DNA from: Akkermansia muciniphila | GTDB lineage: Bacteria > Verrucomicrobiota > Verrucomicrobiia > Verrucomicrobiales > V1-33 | Direction of reading: 5' to 3' | Assembly: GCA_943333275.1 (NCBI GenBank) | Contig: CALQSQ010000026.1 | Location: 1-57,382 of the forward strand | Length of the DNA: 57,382 nucleotides | In this document: positions 44,295 to 52,537 of the stretch, one piece after another | How positions within the stretch are numbered: the stretch's first letter is position 1 | How the letters are laid out: every line of letters starts with the position of its first letter | Translations under genes and position numbers: made by a program | Notes under the pieces: generated by a model | The model's input: the letters and a program-made list of their open reading frames with translations, nothing else | Told to the model about the DNA's origin: nothing | The model's database searches: none

Positions 44295-44909
44295 ATGAGC
44301 ACCGACACCCTGCAAAGGAACGAAATTGAGTCTGAAGAGGACCAGGCAAGGCAGCAAGAACTGGCTGAAGTCAGGGGTATTTTCCGTGCGGTGGCCGGCG
44401 GGGACAGGGTTGCCTTTGCGGAGCTGCACCGCCGCTTTTCAGGTCTGGTTTATGCCACGGCCGTTCAGGTGCTGCACAATCATCAGGACACCGAGGATGT
44501 GACGCAGGAAGTATTGGCGGTCCTCTGGAAAAAGGCGGACATGTACAGCGAGGAACGCGGCAAGCCCACGACCTGGCTGACGACGCTGGCGCGCAACCGG
44601 GCCATCGACAAATTCCGCAGCCGGGATCGCCGCAGCAAATTGTACAATGGTTTCGAGCAGGAAACCGAAATGGGCAAAGGCTGGGAAGCCCCCTCCCCTT
44701 CCGGTGAAGTGGAGACCAAGGAACTGGCCCATGAAGCACGCTCCGCCGTCCTGCAACTTTCCGCTGATCAGCGAGTGGCCATCCAACTGGCGTTCTTCGA
44801 CGGGCTGACGCAGGCGGAAATCGCCGAGCGCACCGGCGCACCACTGGGAACCGTGAAAGCGCGGATCCGCCGCGGTCTGGGAAAACTTCGTAGCATCCTG
44901 GTGCGTTAA
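44295..44909 (+). CDS. ECF-type RNA polymerase sigma factor
   Basis: A 204-residue sigma-70 family factor of the extracytoplasmic function type. Region 2 is visible as AFAELHRRFSGLVYATAVQ to DTEDVTQEVLAVLWKKA and KPTTWLTTLARNRAIDKFRSR. Region 4 is LSADQRVAIQLAFFDGLTQAEIAERTGAPLGTVKARIRRGLGKLR. The linker between them is long and charged. No anti-sigma gene follows: the next gene is on the opposite strand, 6 bases beyond the stop. Its upstream region (44044-44294) is the divergent promoter with the SelL-like gene, so that pair is a candidate target. Confidence 0.93.
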   Translation: MSTDTLQRNEIESEEDQARQQELAEVRGIFRAVAGGDRVAFAELHRRFSGLVYATAVQVLHNHQDTEDVTQEVLAVLWKKADMYSEERGKPTTWLTTLARNRAIDKFRSRDRRSKLYNGFEQETEMGKGWEAPSPSGEVETKELAHEARSAVLQLSADQRVAIQLAFFDGLTQAEIAERTGAPLGTVKARIRRGLGKLRSILVR

Positions 44910-44915
44910 TCCATC

Positions 44916-45905
44916 CTACGCGGCTCGAATCTCCTGAGCCAACGGGAAGCCCTCGAGCAGTTGATTGCTGGCGGCTCCAAGCAGGCTGCCCACCACGGCG
45001 CCGCGATGACAGTTGTCGCCGCCGACCATGGCGTTGGCCGTAATCCCGGCGGTGAAATGGTCGTGATATTTCCATGCCAGATACAACGCAGCAGGCATGG
45101 CCTCCGAAATATAACAAGCCGGACTGAAACGGGCTCCCACAATCTGGTCATCCGGCTGATTTTTCCACGCCTCCGCTTTTGTGCCGGAAATCCAATCCCC
45201 CGCCTCGGTGCAAATAGCATCGCGCAGCGGTGATCCCTGGGCCACGGCAAACAGCAACCGCGCCAGGGTGTCCGCAGCCCGGAGCACATTCGCGTCCGAG
45301 TGCGTCAGCCCAACATGCCTCCGCACGGCGCGGCGCACGTCATCGCGCGACGCGCCCTCCAGCACCGCCACCAGTGCGGGGACCATCGCCAGGCCGCCGA
45401 TGTGTTCATCGCGGATCGCGCATTTCCCCGGCTTGATGCCCTGTGCATAGCGCGTGAAAAATCCGCGGTGGTATTCCTCCACGTAGGTATCGTGATGCCA
45501 CCCCGGCTGCAGCATTCGCGCGATGTAGCGCTCCAGCCAGGCATCGGCATCGTAATCTCCACGTTCTCGAACCAGCGAAAAGAGTTCCTGAGCCAGTTTG
45601 AAATTGAGGGTATTTTCACCCACCTGCAAAAATTGGTGATAATGGATTTCCCGCTGTCCCCAATACTTCGCCTGCTCCCGCAGAATATCCCCGCGCGCAT
45701 TCAGCGCCTTGTAGGAGGACCGCCAGAGGATGCTGCCCGGATGCGGATTGCGCGGCGCCATAAAATGATCGACCACGCCGTAATCCCTGCGCAAGGCGCT
45801 GCGATCATAATACCAATGCACCGGCATTGCCAGGGCATCAGCAATGAGCGCGCCACGATATCCATTGAGCCACCGATTTACTTCCATGTAATCAGTTACG
45901 CTCAT
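44916..45905 (-). CDS. ADP-ribosylglycohydrolase-family protein
   Basis: A 329-residue protein of the ADP-ribosylglycohydrolase fold. Seen: YRGALIADALAMPVHW near the N terminus, THSDANVLRAADTLARLL and the C-terminal metal motif GGDNCHRGAVVGSLLGAASN. In the true hydrolases the last motif begins GGDTD; the NCHRG variant is common among uncharacterised members. The ATG at 45905 is chosen; a longer frame extends into the FAH gene. It is the last gene of the sugar-acid cluster (46-base gap to the FAH gene). Its role there is unknown; family members can act on ADP-ribosyl groups or nucleosides. Confidence 0.82.
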   Translation of the reverse strand: MSVTDYMEVNRWLNGYRGALIADALAMPVHWYYDRSALRRDYGVVDHFMAPRNPHPGSILWRSSYKALNARGDILREQAKYWGQREIHYHQFLQVGENTLNFKLAQELFSLVRERGDYDADAWLERYIARMLQPGWHHDTYVEEYHRGFFTRYAQGIKPGKCAIRDEHIGGLAMVPALVAVLEGASRDDVRRAVRRHVGLTHSDANVLRAADTLARLLFAVAQGSPLRDAICTEAGDWISGTKAEAWKNQPDDQIVGARFSPACYISEAMPAALYLAWKYHDHFTAGITANAMVGGDNCHRGAVVGSLLGAASNQLLEGFPLAQEIRAA

Positions 45906-45951
45906 CCCCTTGGAAAGGATGAGTGAAATGATCGTGGAAGGACGGCTTCGC

Positions 45952-46806
45952 TCAGCCTGCCGCCTGCGCAACCTGCCGCGATTCCCCAAGCCCCTCGATG
46001 CCCAGTTCCACGACATCGCCTGGAACAAGAAAGATCGGCGGCTTGAAACCAAGTCCCACTCCCGGCGGCGTGCCGGTGCTGATGACATCGCCGGGCAGCA
46101 GCGTCATGAACTGGCTGATGTAACTGACGAGAAAAGGAATGTGGAAAATCATCTGCGCCGTCGTGCTGTTCTGGCGCTGCGTGCCGTTGACCTTGAGCCA
46201 GAGCTTCAGGTCGTTGGGATGCGGGATTTCATCCTTGGTGGCGAGGAACGGCCCGAGCGGCGCGAAGGAGTCGCAGCTTTTTCCCTTCACCCACTGGCCG
46301 CCGCGTTCCAACTGCCAGGCGCGTTCGCTGTAGTCGTTGTGCAGGGCGTATCCCGCCACATGATCGAGCGCATCCGCCTCGCTGACGTAAAGGGCCTTCT
46401 TGCTGATGACGATGGCGAGTTCCACTTCCCAGTCGGTTTTTTCGGAGCCTCGCGGGATGATTAGCGGATCGTTCGGACCCGTCAGCGACGTGGTGCTTTT
46501 GAAAAAGAGAATCGGCTCCTTGGGAATCTCCGCGCCGGATTCCTTCGCGTGATCGGCGTAGTTCAGCCCGATGCAAATGATCTTGCTGGGGCGCGCGACA
46601 CACGGGCCCAGCCTCACGCCGACATCCACCGTCGGCGCACTCGCCGCGTTGGCCGCAGCCCAGGCCGCGAGACGGGCGAGGCCGTCGCTGCCGAAAAATT
46701 TCTCGTCATAATCGGAGCCAAAGCCCGAGGCATCGATACGACGGCCATCAGGGAGAAGCAGGCCGGGTTTTTCTTGGTCGGGAAGGCCGAAGCGGATGAG
46801 TTTCAT
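45952..46806 (-). CDS. Fumarylacetoacetate hydrolase-family enzyme
   Basis: A 284-residue FAH-fold protein. The metal ligands are Glu127 and Glu129 (TDWEVELAIVI) and Asp158 (HNDYSER), with GLNYADHAKESG and STGTPPGVGLGFKP as further family marks. Relatives hydrolyse or decarboxylate beta-diketo acids. Together with the SDR and dehydratase next to it, the role that fits best is hydrolysis of 2,4-diketo-3-deoxy-sugar acids (as in the L-fuconate and L-rhamnonate routes) to pyruvate and a hydroxy acid. It is 23 bases downstream of the SDR gene. The substrate is inference. Confidence 0.9.
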   Translation of the reverse strand: MKLIRFGLPDQEKPGLLLPDGRRIDASGFGSDYDEKFFGSDGLARLAAWAAANAASAPTVDVGVRLGPCVARPSKIICIGLNYADHAKESGAEIPKEPILFFKSTTSLTGPNDPLIIPRGSEKTDWEVELAIVISKKALYVSEADALDHVAGYALHNDYSERAWQLERGGQWVKGKSCDSFAPLGPFLATKDEIPHPNDLKLWLKVNGTQRQNSTTAQMIFHIPFLVSYISQFMTLLPGDVISTGTPPGVGLGFKPPIFLVPGDVVELGIEGLGESRQVAQAAG

Positions 46807-46829
46807 AGGTGTGGGTTGGGGTGTTGAAA

Positions 46830-47612
46830 TTAACGAATCGTCAGGGTGCCGCCGTCCACGGGATAGGCGGAGCCAGTCACAAAACTGGCCTCATCACTGC
46901 AAAGAAACAACGCCACCGTGGCCACTTCATCCGGCGTGCCCATGCGGCCGATCGGCTGCGTTTTGGACAGCGTCTCAAACATTTCCGCCTCGCGGCCCGG
47001 ATAGTTCTTGGCGATGAATCCATCCACGAACGGCGTATGAATGCGGCCGGGCATGATCGCATTGCAGCGGATGCCCTCCGCCAGGAAATCCTTCGCGATG
47101 GAATAGGTCATCGCCAGCACCGCCCCCTTGCTCGTCGCATAGGCGAACCGGTTCGGGATCGCCATCTGCCCCACCACCGATGCCAGATTCAGAATCACCC
47201 CGCCCCCCTTCGTCGTCATGTGCCGGAGCGCCGCCTGCGAGCAATGCGCAACCCCGTTCACATTCACACGCTGCACCATCGCGAAATCCTCCGGGCTCGT
47301 CGTCAGCGCATTCCCCACATGGGCGATTCCCGCATTGTTCACCAGAATGTGAATCCGGTCATTGCGCGCAAAAATCTTCCGAAACGCCGCATCCACCGAT
47401 ACCGCATCCCCCACATCGCAAATCTCCCCATTGGCCTGATACCCCGCCGCCCGCAATTCCGCCAACGCCGACTCCAGCGTCGCCGGCTGCAAATCCAGAA
47501 TCTCGATCGCCGCCCCCTGCGCCGCGAAGCGTTTCGCAATCGCCAGACCGATGCCCGACGCCCCGCCGGTAATCACCGCTGTTTTGGAAATAAGACTGAA
47601 AATGTTGCTCAT
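46830..47612 (-). CDS. SDR-family dehydrogenase, likely 2-keto-3-deoxy sugar acid
   Basis: A 260-residue classical SDR with TGGASGIGLAIA (15-26), NNAGIAHVGNAL, the catalytic Ser in NLASVVG, and Tyr and Lys in FAYATSKGAVLAM. The motif set is standard, unlike the SDR at 13138. Its nearest pattern is 2-keto-3-deoxy-L-fuconate dehydrogenase, which oxidises the C4 hydroxyl. It lies directly before the FAH gene. Upstream, 445 bases with a repeat element separate it from the dehydratase gene. Confidence 0.88.
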   Translation of the reverse strand: MSNIFSLISKTAVITGGASGIGLAIAKRFAAQGAAIEILDLQPATLESALAELRAAGYQANGEICDVGDAVSVDAAFRKIFARNDRIHILVNNAGIAHVGNALTTSPEDFAMVQRVNVNGVAHCSQAALRHMTTKGGGVILNLASVVGQMAIPNRFAYATSKGAVLAMTYSIAKDFLAEGIRCNAIMPGRIHTPFVDGFIAKNYPGREAEMFETLSKTQPIGRMGTPDEVATVALFLCSDEASFVTGSAYPVDGGTLTIR

Positions 47613-48057
47613 GGGAATGGGAAGTGGAGGTTCACGGATTAGAGAATGCAGGAGCAGGAGAATCCCGGGATCAGCAAAAGGCGCAAGTCCGCATTCGCTC
47701 TATCTCGCTGCGGCACACATCCCATTTTCACTTTCCCATTTTGCACCTCACCCCTACCTTCCCACCCCATGGACAGGTGACCAAGCCGCCGCTTACACGA
47801 AAGCCCCGCAAGCGGTTCTCCCTGAGGTCGTGCCTTTGCTAAATCCCGATGCTCTGGATCCTGCACACCGACAACTCTGGGAGCAGGCAAAGCTTGTGCT
47901 CGGGTAAACGTGGCACGGGCGTCCCTTCCGTCAACCCTGCCATTCCATCGGAAACTAAATCGCATGTAGTTCCGTCCGGCTATCCGGCTGATGGGCGGGA
48001 CGCCCATGCCACGATGCCTGCTACCAACGGCCCCCGCCTTGGCAGCCTTGCGCCCGA
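47613..48057. other. Gene-free stretch of 445 bases in the sugar-acid cluster
   Basis: The stretch contains the inverted-repeat element at 47909-48013. A plus-strand frame ending AAYTKAPQAVLPEVVPLLN then DPAHRQLWEQAKLVLG (stop near 47905) looks like the tail of a lost protein, because the upstream part is not protein-like. Nothing else is identified. Confidence 0.6.
47909..48013. repeat. Inverted-repeat element with ATGGGCG/CGCCCAT palindrome
   Basis: Ends CGTGGCACGGGCGTCCC (47909-47925) and GGGACGCCCATGCCACG (47997-48013) are 17-base inverted repeats with one mismatch. The right arm overlaps the palindrome ATGGGCG-GGA-CGCCCAT (47991-48007). The left arm's inner palindrome has decayed. The element separates the dehydratase and SDR genes. 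Confidence 0.8.
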
Positions 48058-49824
48058 TCAATGATTATGCCGTGGAATCGTGGCGCAGACGTTGCGGAAG
48101 GAACATGCGAAATCAAAGCATCCGCCGGTGTGCAACTGGCCGACGTTGTTTCTGTAGATGGCCTGCCAAGGGGTGGCGTTTTCGGGTGAGGCATCGAAGG
48201 CGCTGGTGTCCCGGGCGTTCCATTCGGCCTCCGGCACGAGGGCATCGACGCGGCGCGCGGGCAGGTCCACGCGGATGCGATCCCCGGTGCGGAGACGCGC
48301 GAGGCCGCCTCCGGCGTAGGCTTCGGGAGAGGCATTTAAAATGGACGGGCTGGCGGAGGTGCCGCTTTGGCGACCGTCGCCGAGGGTGGGAAGTTCCTTC
48401 ACCCCGGCGTGCAGCAGGTAGTCGGGCGGCTGCATGTTGACAACTTCGGCGCTGCCGGGAAATCCCACTGTGCCACAGCCACGGATGACGAGCATGGTAT
48501 TGTCATCGATGGCCAGCGACCGGTCTTCGAGGCGGGCGTGGTAGTCTTCCGGACCATCAAAGACGACGGCTTTGCATTCAAAGATGTCTTCGTTGCCAGG
48601 CTGGCTGAGATACCGCTGGCGGAATTCCGCGTTGATGACGCTGGTCTTGAGGAGCGCGGCGTCGAAAAGGTTGCCACTGAGCACGAGGAAGCCGGCCATT
48701 TCCCGCAGGGGATTCGAGAGGGGGCGGATGATTTTGCCATCGGGCTCGGGCGCGGACTGGACATTTTCCGACAACGTTTTGCCGCTCACGGTCATGGTAT
48801 CGCCATCCAGCAATCCATGTTTCAACATCTCCCGCAGCACCACCGGCAGGCCGCCGACATGATGGAAATCCTCCGCGAGGTGCGCGCCGGCGGGCTGGAG
48901 ATTCACGAGCAAGGGCAAATCATATCCCGCCGTTTCCCAATCCTTGATCTGCAAATCCACACCGGCATGCCGGGCGATGGCCAGCAAATGCGGCGGGCAA
49001 TTCGTGCTGCCGCCGATGACTGTGTTGACGCGGATGGCATTAATTAATGAACTGCGCGTCAGAATCTGCGAGGGCTTCAAATCCTCCCGCACCATTTCCA
49101 CAATGCGCTTGCCCGATGCATGGGCCATCTGTCCACGCTCGCGATACGGCGCGGGAATCTGCGCTGAGCCCGGCAGGGCCATGCCCATGGCCTCGGCGAG
49201 GCAGTTCATGGAAAGCGCGGTGCCCATGACATTGCAATGCCCGGCGCTGGTGGCGGTGGCGGCGAGCAGTCTCATGAATCCCACCTGGTCGATTTCCCCG
49301 GCTCCCAAACGACGCCGTGCCTCCCAGATGATGCTGCCCGCGCCGGCACACTCGCCATCGAGATAGCTGTTGAGCATCGGGCCGCCGTTGAAGATGAGCG
49401 ATGGCAGATCGGTGGTCGCCGCGGCCATGAGTGCGGCTGGCGTGGTCTTGTCGCAACCGGTGGTAAAGATCACGCCATCCAGCGGATAGCCGTGGAGGAT
49501 TTCCACCAGGCCGAGGTAGGCGAGATTGCGATCCAGCGCGGCGGTGGGCCGGCGGATGTTTTCCTGCAAGGGGTGCATGGGAAAGACAAACGGCACGCCA
49601 CCCGCATCCCGCACGCCATCACAGAGGCGCGTGACGGTCTGCAAATGCGCCCGATTGCACGGCGCAAGATCGTTGGCCGTCTGGGCGATGCCGATGATCG
49701 GCCGACTCCCCTGAAGCTCCCCTATGGTGAGACCATAATTGAGGAAGCGTTCAATGTAGATGGCGGTCATGCCAGGGTTGGTGGGATCATTCCACCAGGA
49801 TTCGGAGCGCAGTTTTTTATTCAT
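48058..49824 (-). CDS. Sugar-acid dehydratase (IlvD/Edd family, XyDHT type)
   Basis: A 588-residue iron-sulfur dehydratase of the type characterised as D-xylonate and L-arabonate dehydratase. It begins RSESWWNDPTNPGMTAIYIE and has the cluster cysteines Cys56 (APCNRAH), Cys124 (TTGCDKTTP) and Cys197 (AGHCNVMG). It ends IPRHNH, as in the Caulobacter enzyme. The reaction is removal of water from the C2-C3 diol of an aldonic acid to give a 2-keto-3-deoxy acid. Whether the substrate is xylonate, arabonate or fuconate is undecided. The start overlaps the aldehyde dehydrogenase stop by 4 bases (ATGA). Confidence 0.93.
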   Translation of the reverse strand: MNKKLRSESWWNDPTNPGMTAIYIERFLNYGLTIGELQGSRPIIGIAQTANDLAPCNRAHLQTVTRLCDGVRDAGGVPFVFPMHPLQENIRRPTAALDRNLAYLGLVEILHGYPLDGVIFTTGCDKTTPAALMAAATTDLPSLIFNGGPMLNSYLDGECAGAGSIIWEARRRLGAGEIDQVGFMRLLAATATSAGHCNVMGTALSMNCLAEAMGMALPGSAQIPAPYRERGQMAHASGKRIVEMVREDLKPSQILTRSSLINAIRVNTVIGGSTNCPPHLLAIARHAGVDLQIKDWETAGYDLPLLVNLQPAGAHLAEDFHHVGGLPVVLREMLKHGLLDGDTMTVSGKTLSENVQSAPEPDGKIIRPLSNPLREMAGFLVLSGNLFDAALLKTSVINAEFRQRYLSQPGNEDIFECKAVVFDGPEDYHARLEDRSLAIDDNTMLVIRGCGTVGFPGSAEVVNMQPPDYLLHAGVKELPTLGDGRQSGTSASPSILNASPEAYAGGGLARLRTGDRIRVDLPARRVDALVPEAEWNARDTSAFDASPENATPWQAIYRNNVGQLHTGGCFDFACSFRNVCATIPRHNH

Positions 49825-51293
49825 GATTCAAGAATGGGTTTGGGCATGGAGATGACTTTGGTGTCGAGAAATTCGCGAATACCTTCCTCGCCGCCCTCGG
49901 CTCCAATGCCACTTTGTTTGATGCCACCAAAGGGAATTTCCGCCTTGAGCGGACGCCATTCGTTGACGCCGACAATCCCGGCATCGATCCCGCCGGCCAC
50001 CGCCCGGCATTGCGAGAGATCGCGTCCATAAACATAGGCGGCGAGCCCGAAGGGCGTCTCGTTGGCGCGCCGCAGGGCATCGCTCACTTTGGTGTAACTG
50101 AGCAGAGGAATGACCGGGCCGAAAATTTCCTGACTGGCGACGGACATGCCATCCTGCACGCCCGTGAGCAGCGTGGGTGGGAAAAAACTCCCCGCCTTTA
50201 AGCCGGCATCCCCTTCATAACTCCGGTTCTGGCAGGCAATTTTCGCCCCCTCGGCCACGGCTTGATCAACGAGGGATCCGACTTCGTTGCAAGCCTGACG
50301 GTGAATGAGCGGCCCGGCATCCACGCCTTCTTGCAGGCCATTTCCCATGCGGACGGCCTGGAGTTTTGCGGTCAATTTTTCAACCAATTCCTTTTCACAA
50401 TCCGCATGCACAAAAATGCGATTGGCCGTCACGCAGACCTGGCCGGAGACGAGCAGTTTCAAGCAGGCAAGCTGTTCTGCGACCATCCCAAGATCTGCAT
50501 CCGGAAGCACGATGAAGGGGGCATTGCCGCCGAGTTCGAGCGACAGACGTTTGATGCCCGGCGCTGCTGCTGCCATGAGCGCACTGCCGGTGGCCGTGGA
50601 TCCGGTGAGGCTGAGCACACGCAAGGCGGGATGCTCTGCGAGCACCGCACCCACCACCGATCCGCGGCCTGGCACAATTTGCAGGACACCTGCAGGAAGT
50701 CCGGCCTCGAGCAGGAGTGGCGCGATCGCCAGGGCAATTAGCGGCGTGAGTTCGGCAGGTTTCCAAACGGCGCTGCAACCGGCCGCCAGTGCCGCTGCGA
50801 TCTTCTTCGCGCCTTGCGCCAGGGGAAAATTCCAGGGTGTGATTAGCCCTGCCACTCCCGCCGCGCGATGCTCAATGTAAAATTCCCGACCTGCCTCTGG
50901 ATGGGCGGCGATGCGGCCATAGACGCGTCGGGCCTCCTCGCCGAACCATTGAAAGAAGCTGGCTGCATATTCAATCTCGCCAACCGACTGCGCATAGGGC
51001 TTGCCCTGCTCAGCGGTGAGCAATCGGGCAAAGGCATCCTTGCGCTCCAGCAGCAATGCGGCGGCGCGTTTCAAAATCTGGCCGCGCTCTACTGCGGATG
51101 TTTCCCGCCAGGACAACTGCGCCTTGGCCGCCCCTTCGATGGCACACCGGACAAGGGAGGCATCCGCCCGCGAGACCTTGGATATTTCCATGCCCGTGGC
51201 GGGATTCACGACCGCGAACGTTTCCGTTCCCGGGTGCCAGCGACCATCGATCCATGGGTGGGGCTCGAACCAGAAATCGGGGAGTGTCTTCAT
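49821..51293 (-). CDS. NAD(P)-dependent aldehyde dehydrogenase
   Basis: A 490-residue aldehyde dehydrogenase with Asn155 in TPWNFPLAQ, Glu253 in LELGGNAPF and catalytic Cys287 in SGQVCVTANR. The pattern is near succinate-semialdehyde and glycolaldehyde/lactaldehyde dehydrogenases. In this cluster it may oxidise the starting aldose-derived aldehyde, or a lactaldehyde or ketoglutarate semialdehyde product. It overlaps the iron-dependent alcohol dehydrogenase gene by 4 bases upstream and the dehydratase gene downstream. Confidence 0.93.
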   Translation of the reverse strand: MKTLPDFWFEPHPWIDGRWHPGTETFAVVNPATGMEISKVSRADASLVRCAIEGAAKAQLSWRETSAVERGQILKRAAALLLERKDAFARLLTAEQGKPYAQSVGEIEYAASFFQWFGEEARRVYGRIAAHPEAGREFYIEHRAAGVAGLITPWNFPLAQGAKKIAAALAAGCSAVWKPAELTPLIALAIAPLLLEAGLPAGVLQIVPGRGSVVGAVLAEHPALRVLSLTGSTATGSALMAAAAPGIKRLSLELGGNAPFIVLPDADLGMVAEQLACLKLLVSGQVCVTANRIFVHADCEKELVEKLTAKLQAVRMGNGLQEGVDAGPLIHRQACNEVGSLVDQAVAEGAKIACQNRSYEGDAGLKAGSFFPPTLLTGVQDGMSVASQEIFGPVIPLLSYTKVSDALRRANETPFGLAAYVYGRDLSQCRAVAGGIDAGIVGVNEWRPLKAEIPFGGIKQSGIGAEGGEEGIREFLDTKVISMPKPILES

Positions 51294-52450
51294 GAGGCGA
51301 CGGCGAGAACTTTTTGGTAAATGCGAGTGGCATCGGACTCCGTCACATCGCGCGGATTCGGATCCACGAGCCGACGGATGGCCACGGCATCCCGCGCCAT
51401 GGCGGGAATGGAGGAGGCGGGAACGCTCGTTTTACGAAGTTGTGCCACTAGACCGATGGACGAGGCCAGGGCATCGAGTCGATCGGCAAACTGTGCGCCA
51501 TCCATGGTTCCCCAGCCAAGCGCCTGACTGAAGGTGGCAAAGTCCGCGGCGCAGGTGGGGGCATTGTGACGCATCATTTCACCAGCGAAACAACCGGTGA
51601 TGACCCCATGGGGAATGTGAAATTGACCGCCGAGCGGTAAAGCGAGCGCATGCACCGCGCAGCAGGAGGAATTGGCAAAGGCCATGCCGGCGAGGTGCGA
51701 TCCGATGGCCATGGCATCGCGGGCCGTCTGGTTTTGCGGTTCCCGGCAAACGATTTCCAACGATTGTCCAATTCTCCGCGCCGCTTCCAAGGCCAGACCC
51801 CGGGCCAGTGGCGTGGCAATTTTGGCGATGAACGCCTCAATGGCGTGCACCAGCGCGTCCATACCTGCGGCAGCGGTCACCTGCGGCGGCAGGCCATCGG
51901 TAAGCTCCGGATCGACGATGGCAATATCCGCGAGGATGCACGGATCAACGACGCCGGCCTTGTTTCCCGTGACCGGATCCGTGAGGATGGCCACGAAGGT
52001 GGCTTCCGATCCGGTCCCTGCTGTAGTGGGAATCAAAACGGTGGGCACACCGCGACCTCCGGCTTTGCCAATTCCAAGAAATTCCCGCGCTGGCTTCCCA
52101 TGTTTCGCGCAAAGCGCCGCCACCTTGGCCGCATCCATGACGCTGCCGCCACCAAGCGCGATGACCACATCGGCATTGCACGCATGGATCCTAGTGGCGA
52201 GCGCATCCACCACATCAATGGGAGGTTCGGGTGGAACTTCGGCAAAGGTATCGACCAGCAACCGAGCCTGCTGCAAGGGAAGCGCCACCTGCTGGGTTAA
52301 TCCGGCACCCGCGACGCCGGCGTCACTCACTAGAAAGACCCGTTTCCATTCATTCGTGGCACAGAGGCTCACCAGTGTCTGACTGGTGCCTCGTCCGGTG
52401 ATGGCACGGCGGGGCAGGTGATTTTCAAATGAAGTCGCAGCTGATTGCAT
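51290..52450 (-). CDS. Iron-containing alcohol dehydrogenase
   Basis: A 386-residue group III alcohol dehydrogenase. Seen: the NAD segment ALGGGSVMDAAKVAALCAK, IPTTAGTGSEATF, and the metal ligands in AAGMDALVHAIEAFI and CAVHALALPLGGQFHIPHG. The family includes lactaldehyde reductase and 4-hydroxybutyrate dehydrogenase. It is the first gene of the sugar-acid cluster and overlaps the aldehyde dehydrogenase by 4 bases. The start is the ATG at 52450 (MQSAATSFENHLP). It may interconvert the same aldehyde as its neighbour in the reductive direction. Confidence 0.92.
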   Translation of the reverse strand: MQSAATSFENHLPRRAITGRGTSQTLVSLCATNEWKRVFLVSDAGVAGAGLTQQVALPLQQARLLVDTFAEVPPEPPIDVVDALATRIHACNADVVIALGGGSVMDAAKVAALCAKHGKPAREFLGIGKAGGRGVPTVLIPTTAGTGSEATFVAILTDPVTGNKAGVVDPCILADIAIVDPELTDGLPPQVTAAAGMDALVHAIEAFIAKIATPLARGLALEAARRIGQSLEIVCREPQNQTARDAMAIGSHLAGMAFANSSCCAVHALALPLGGQFHIPHGVITGCFAGEMMRHNAPTCAADFATFSQALGWGTMDGAQFADRLDALASSIGLVAQLRKTSVPASSIPAMARDAVAIRRLVDPNPRDVTESDATRIYQKVLAVAS

Positions 52451-52537
52451 TTCCCGTCATAGCATGGTTCGGCAATGATGCGCTTCAGGAACTTTGTCGA
52501 AAATGCGGATGGCCGCGGCGCTTCAACTGATGGAACT

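Noticed and set aside
47551..47905. Plus-strand frame ending AAYTKAPQAVLPEVVPLL then DPAHRQLWEQAKLVLG
   Set aside because: Only the last 45 residues look protein-like; the upstream part overlaps the SDR gene on the other strand. Not called as a gene.
48058..52450. Weimberg or Dahms D-xylose pathway
   Set aside because: The dehydratase and ALDH fit, but 2-keto-3-deoxyxylonate dehydratase (Weimberg) and aldolase (Dahms) are both missing, while an SDR and FAH hydrolase are present. The diketo-hydrolase route explains the set better.
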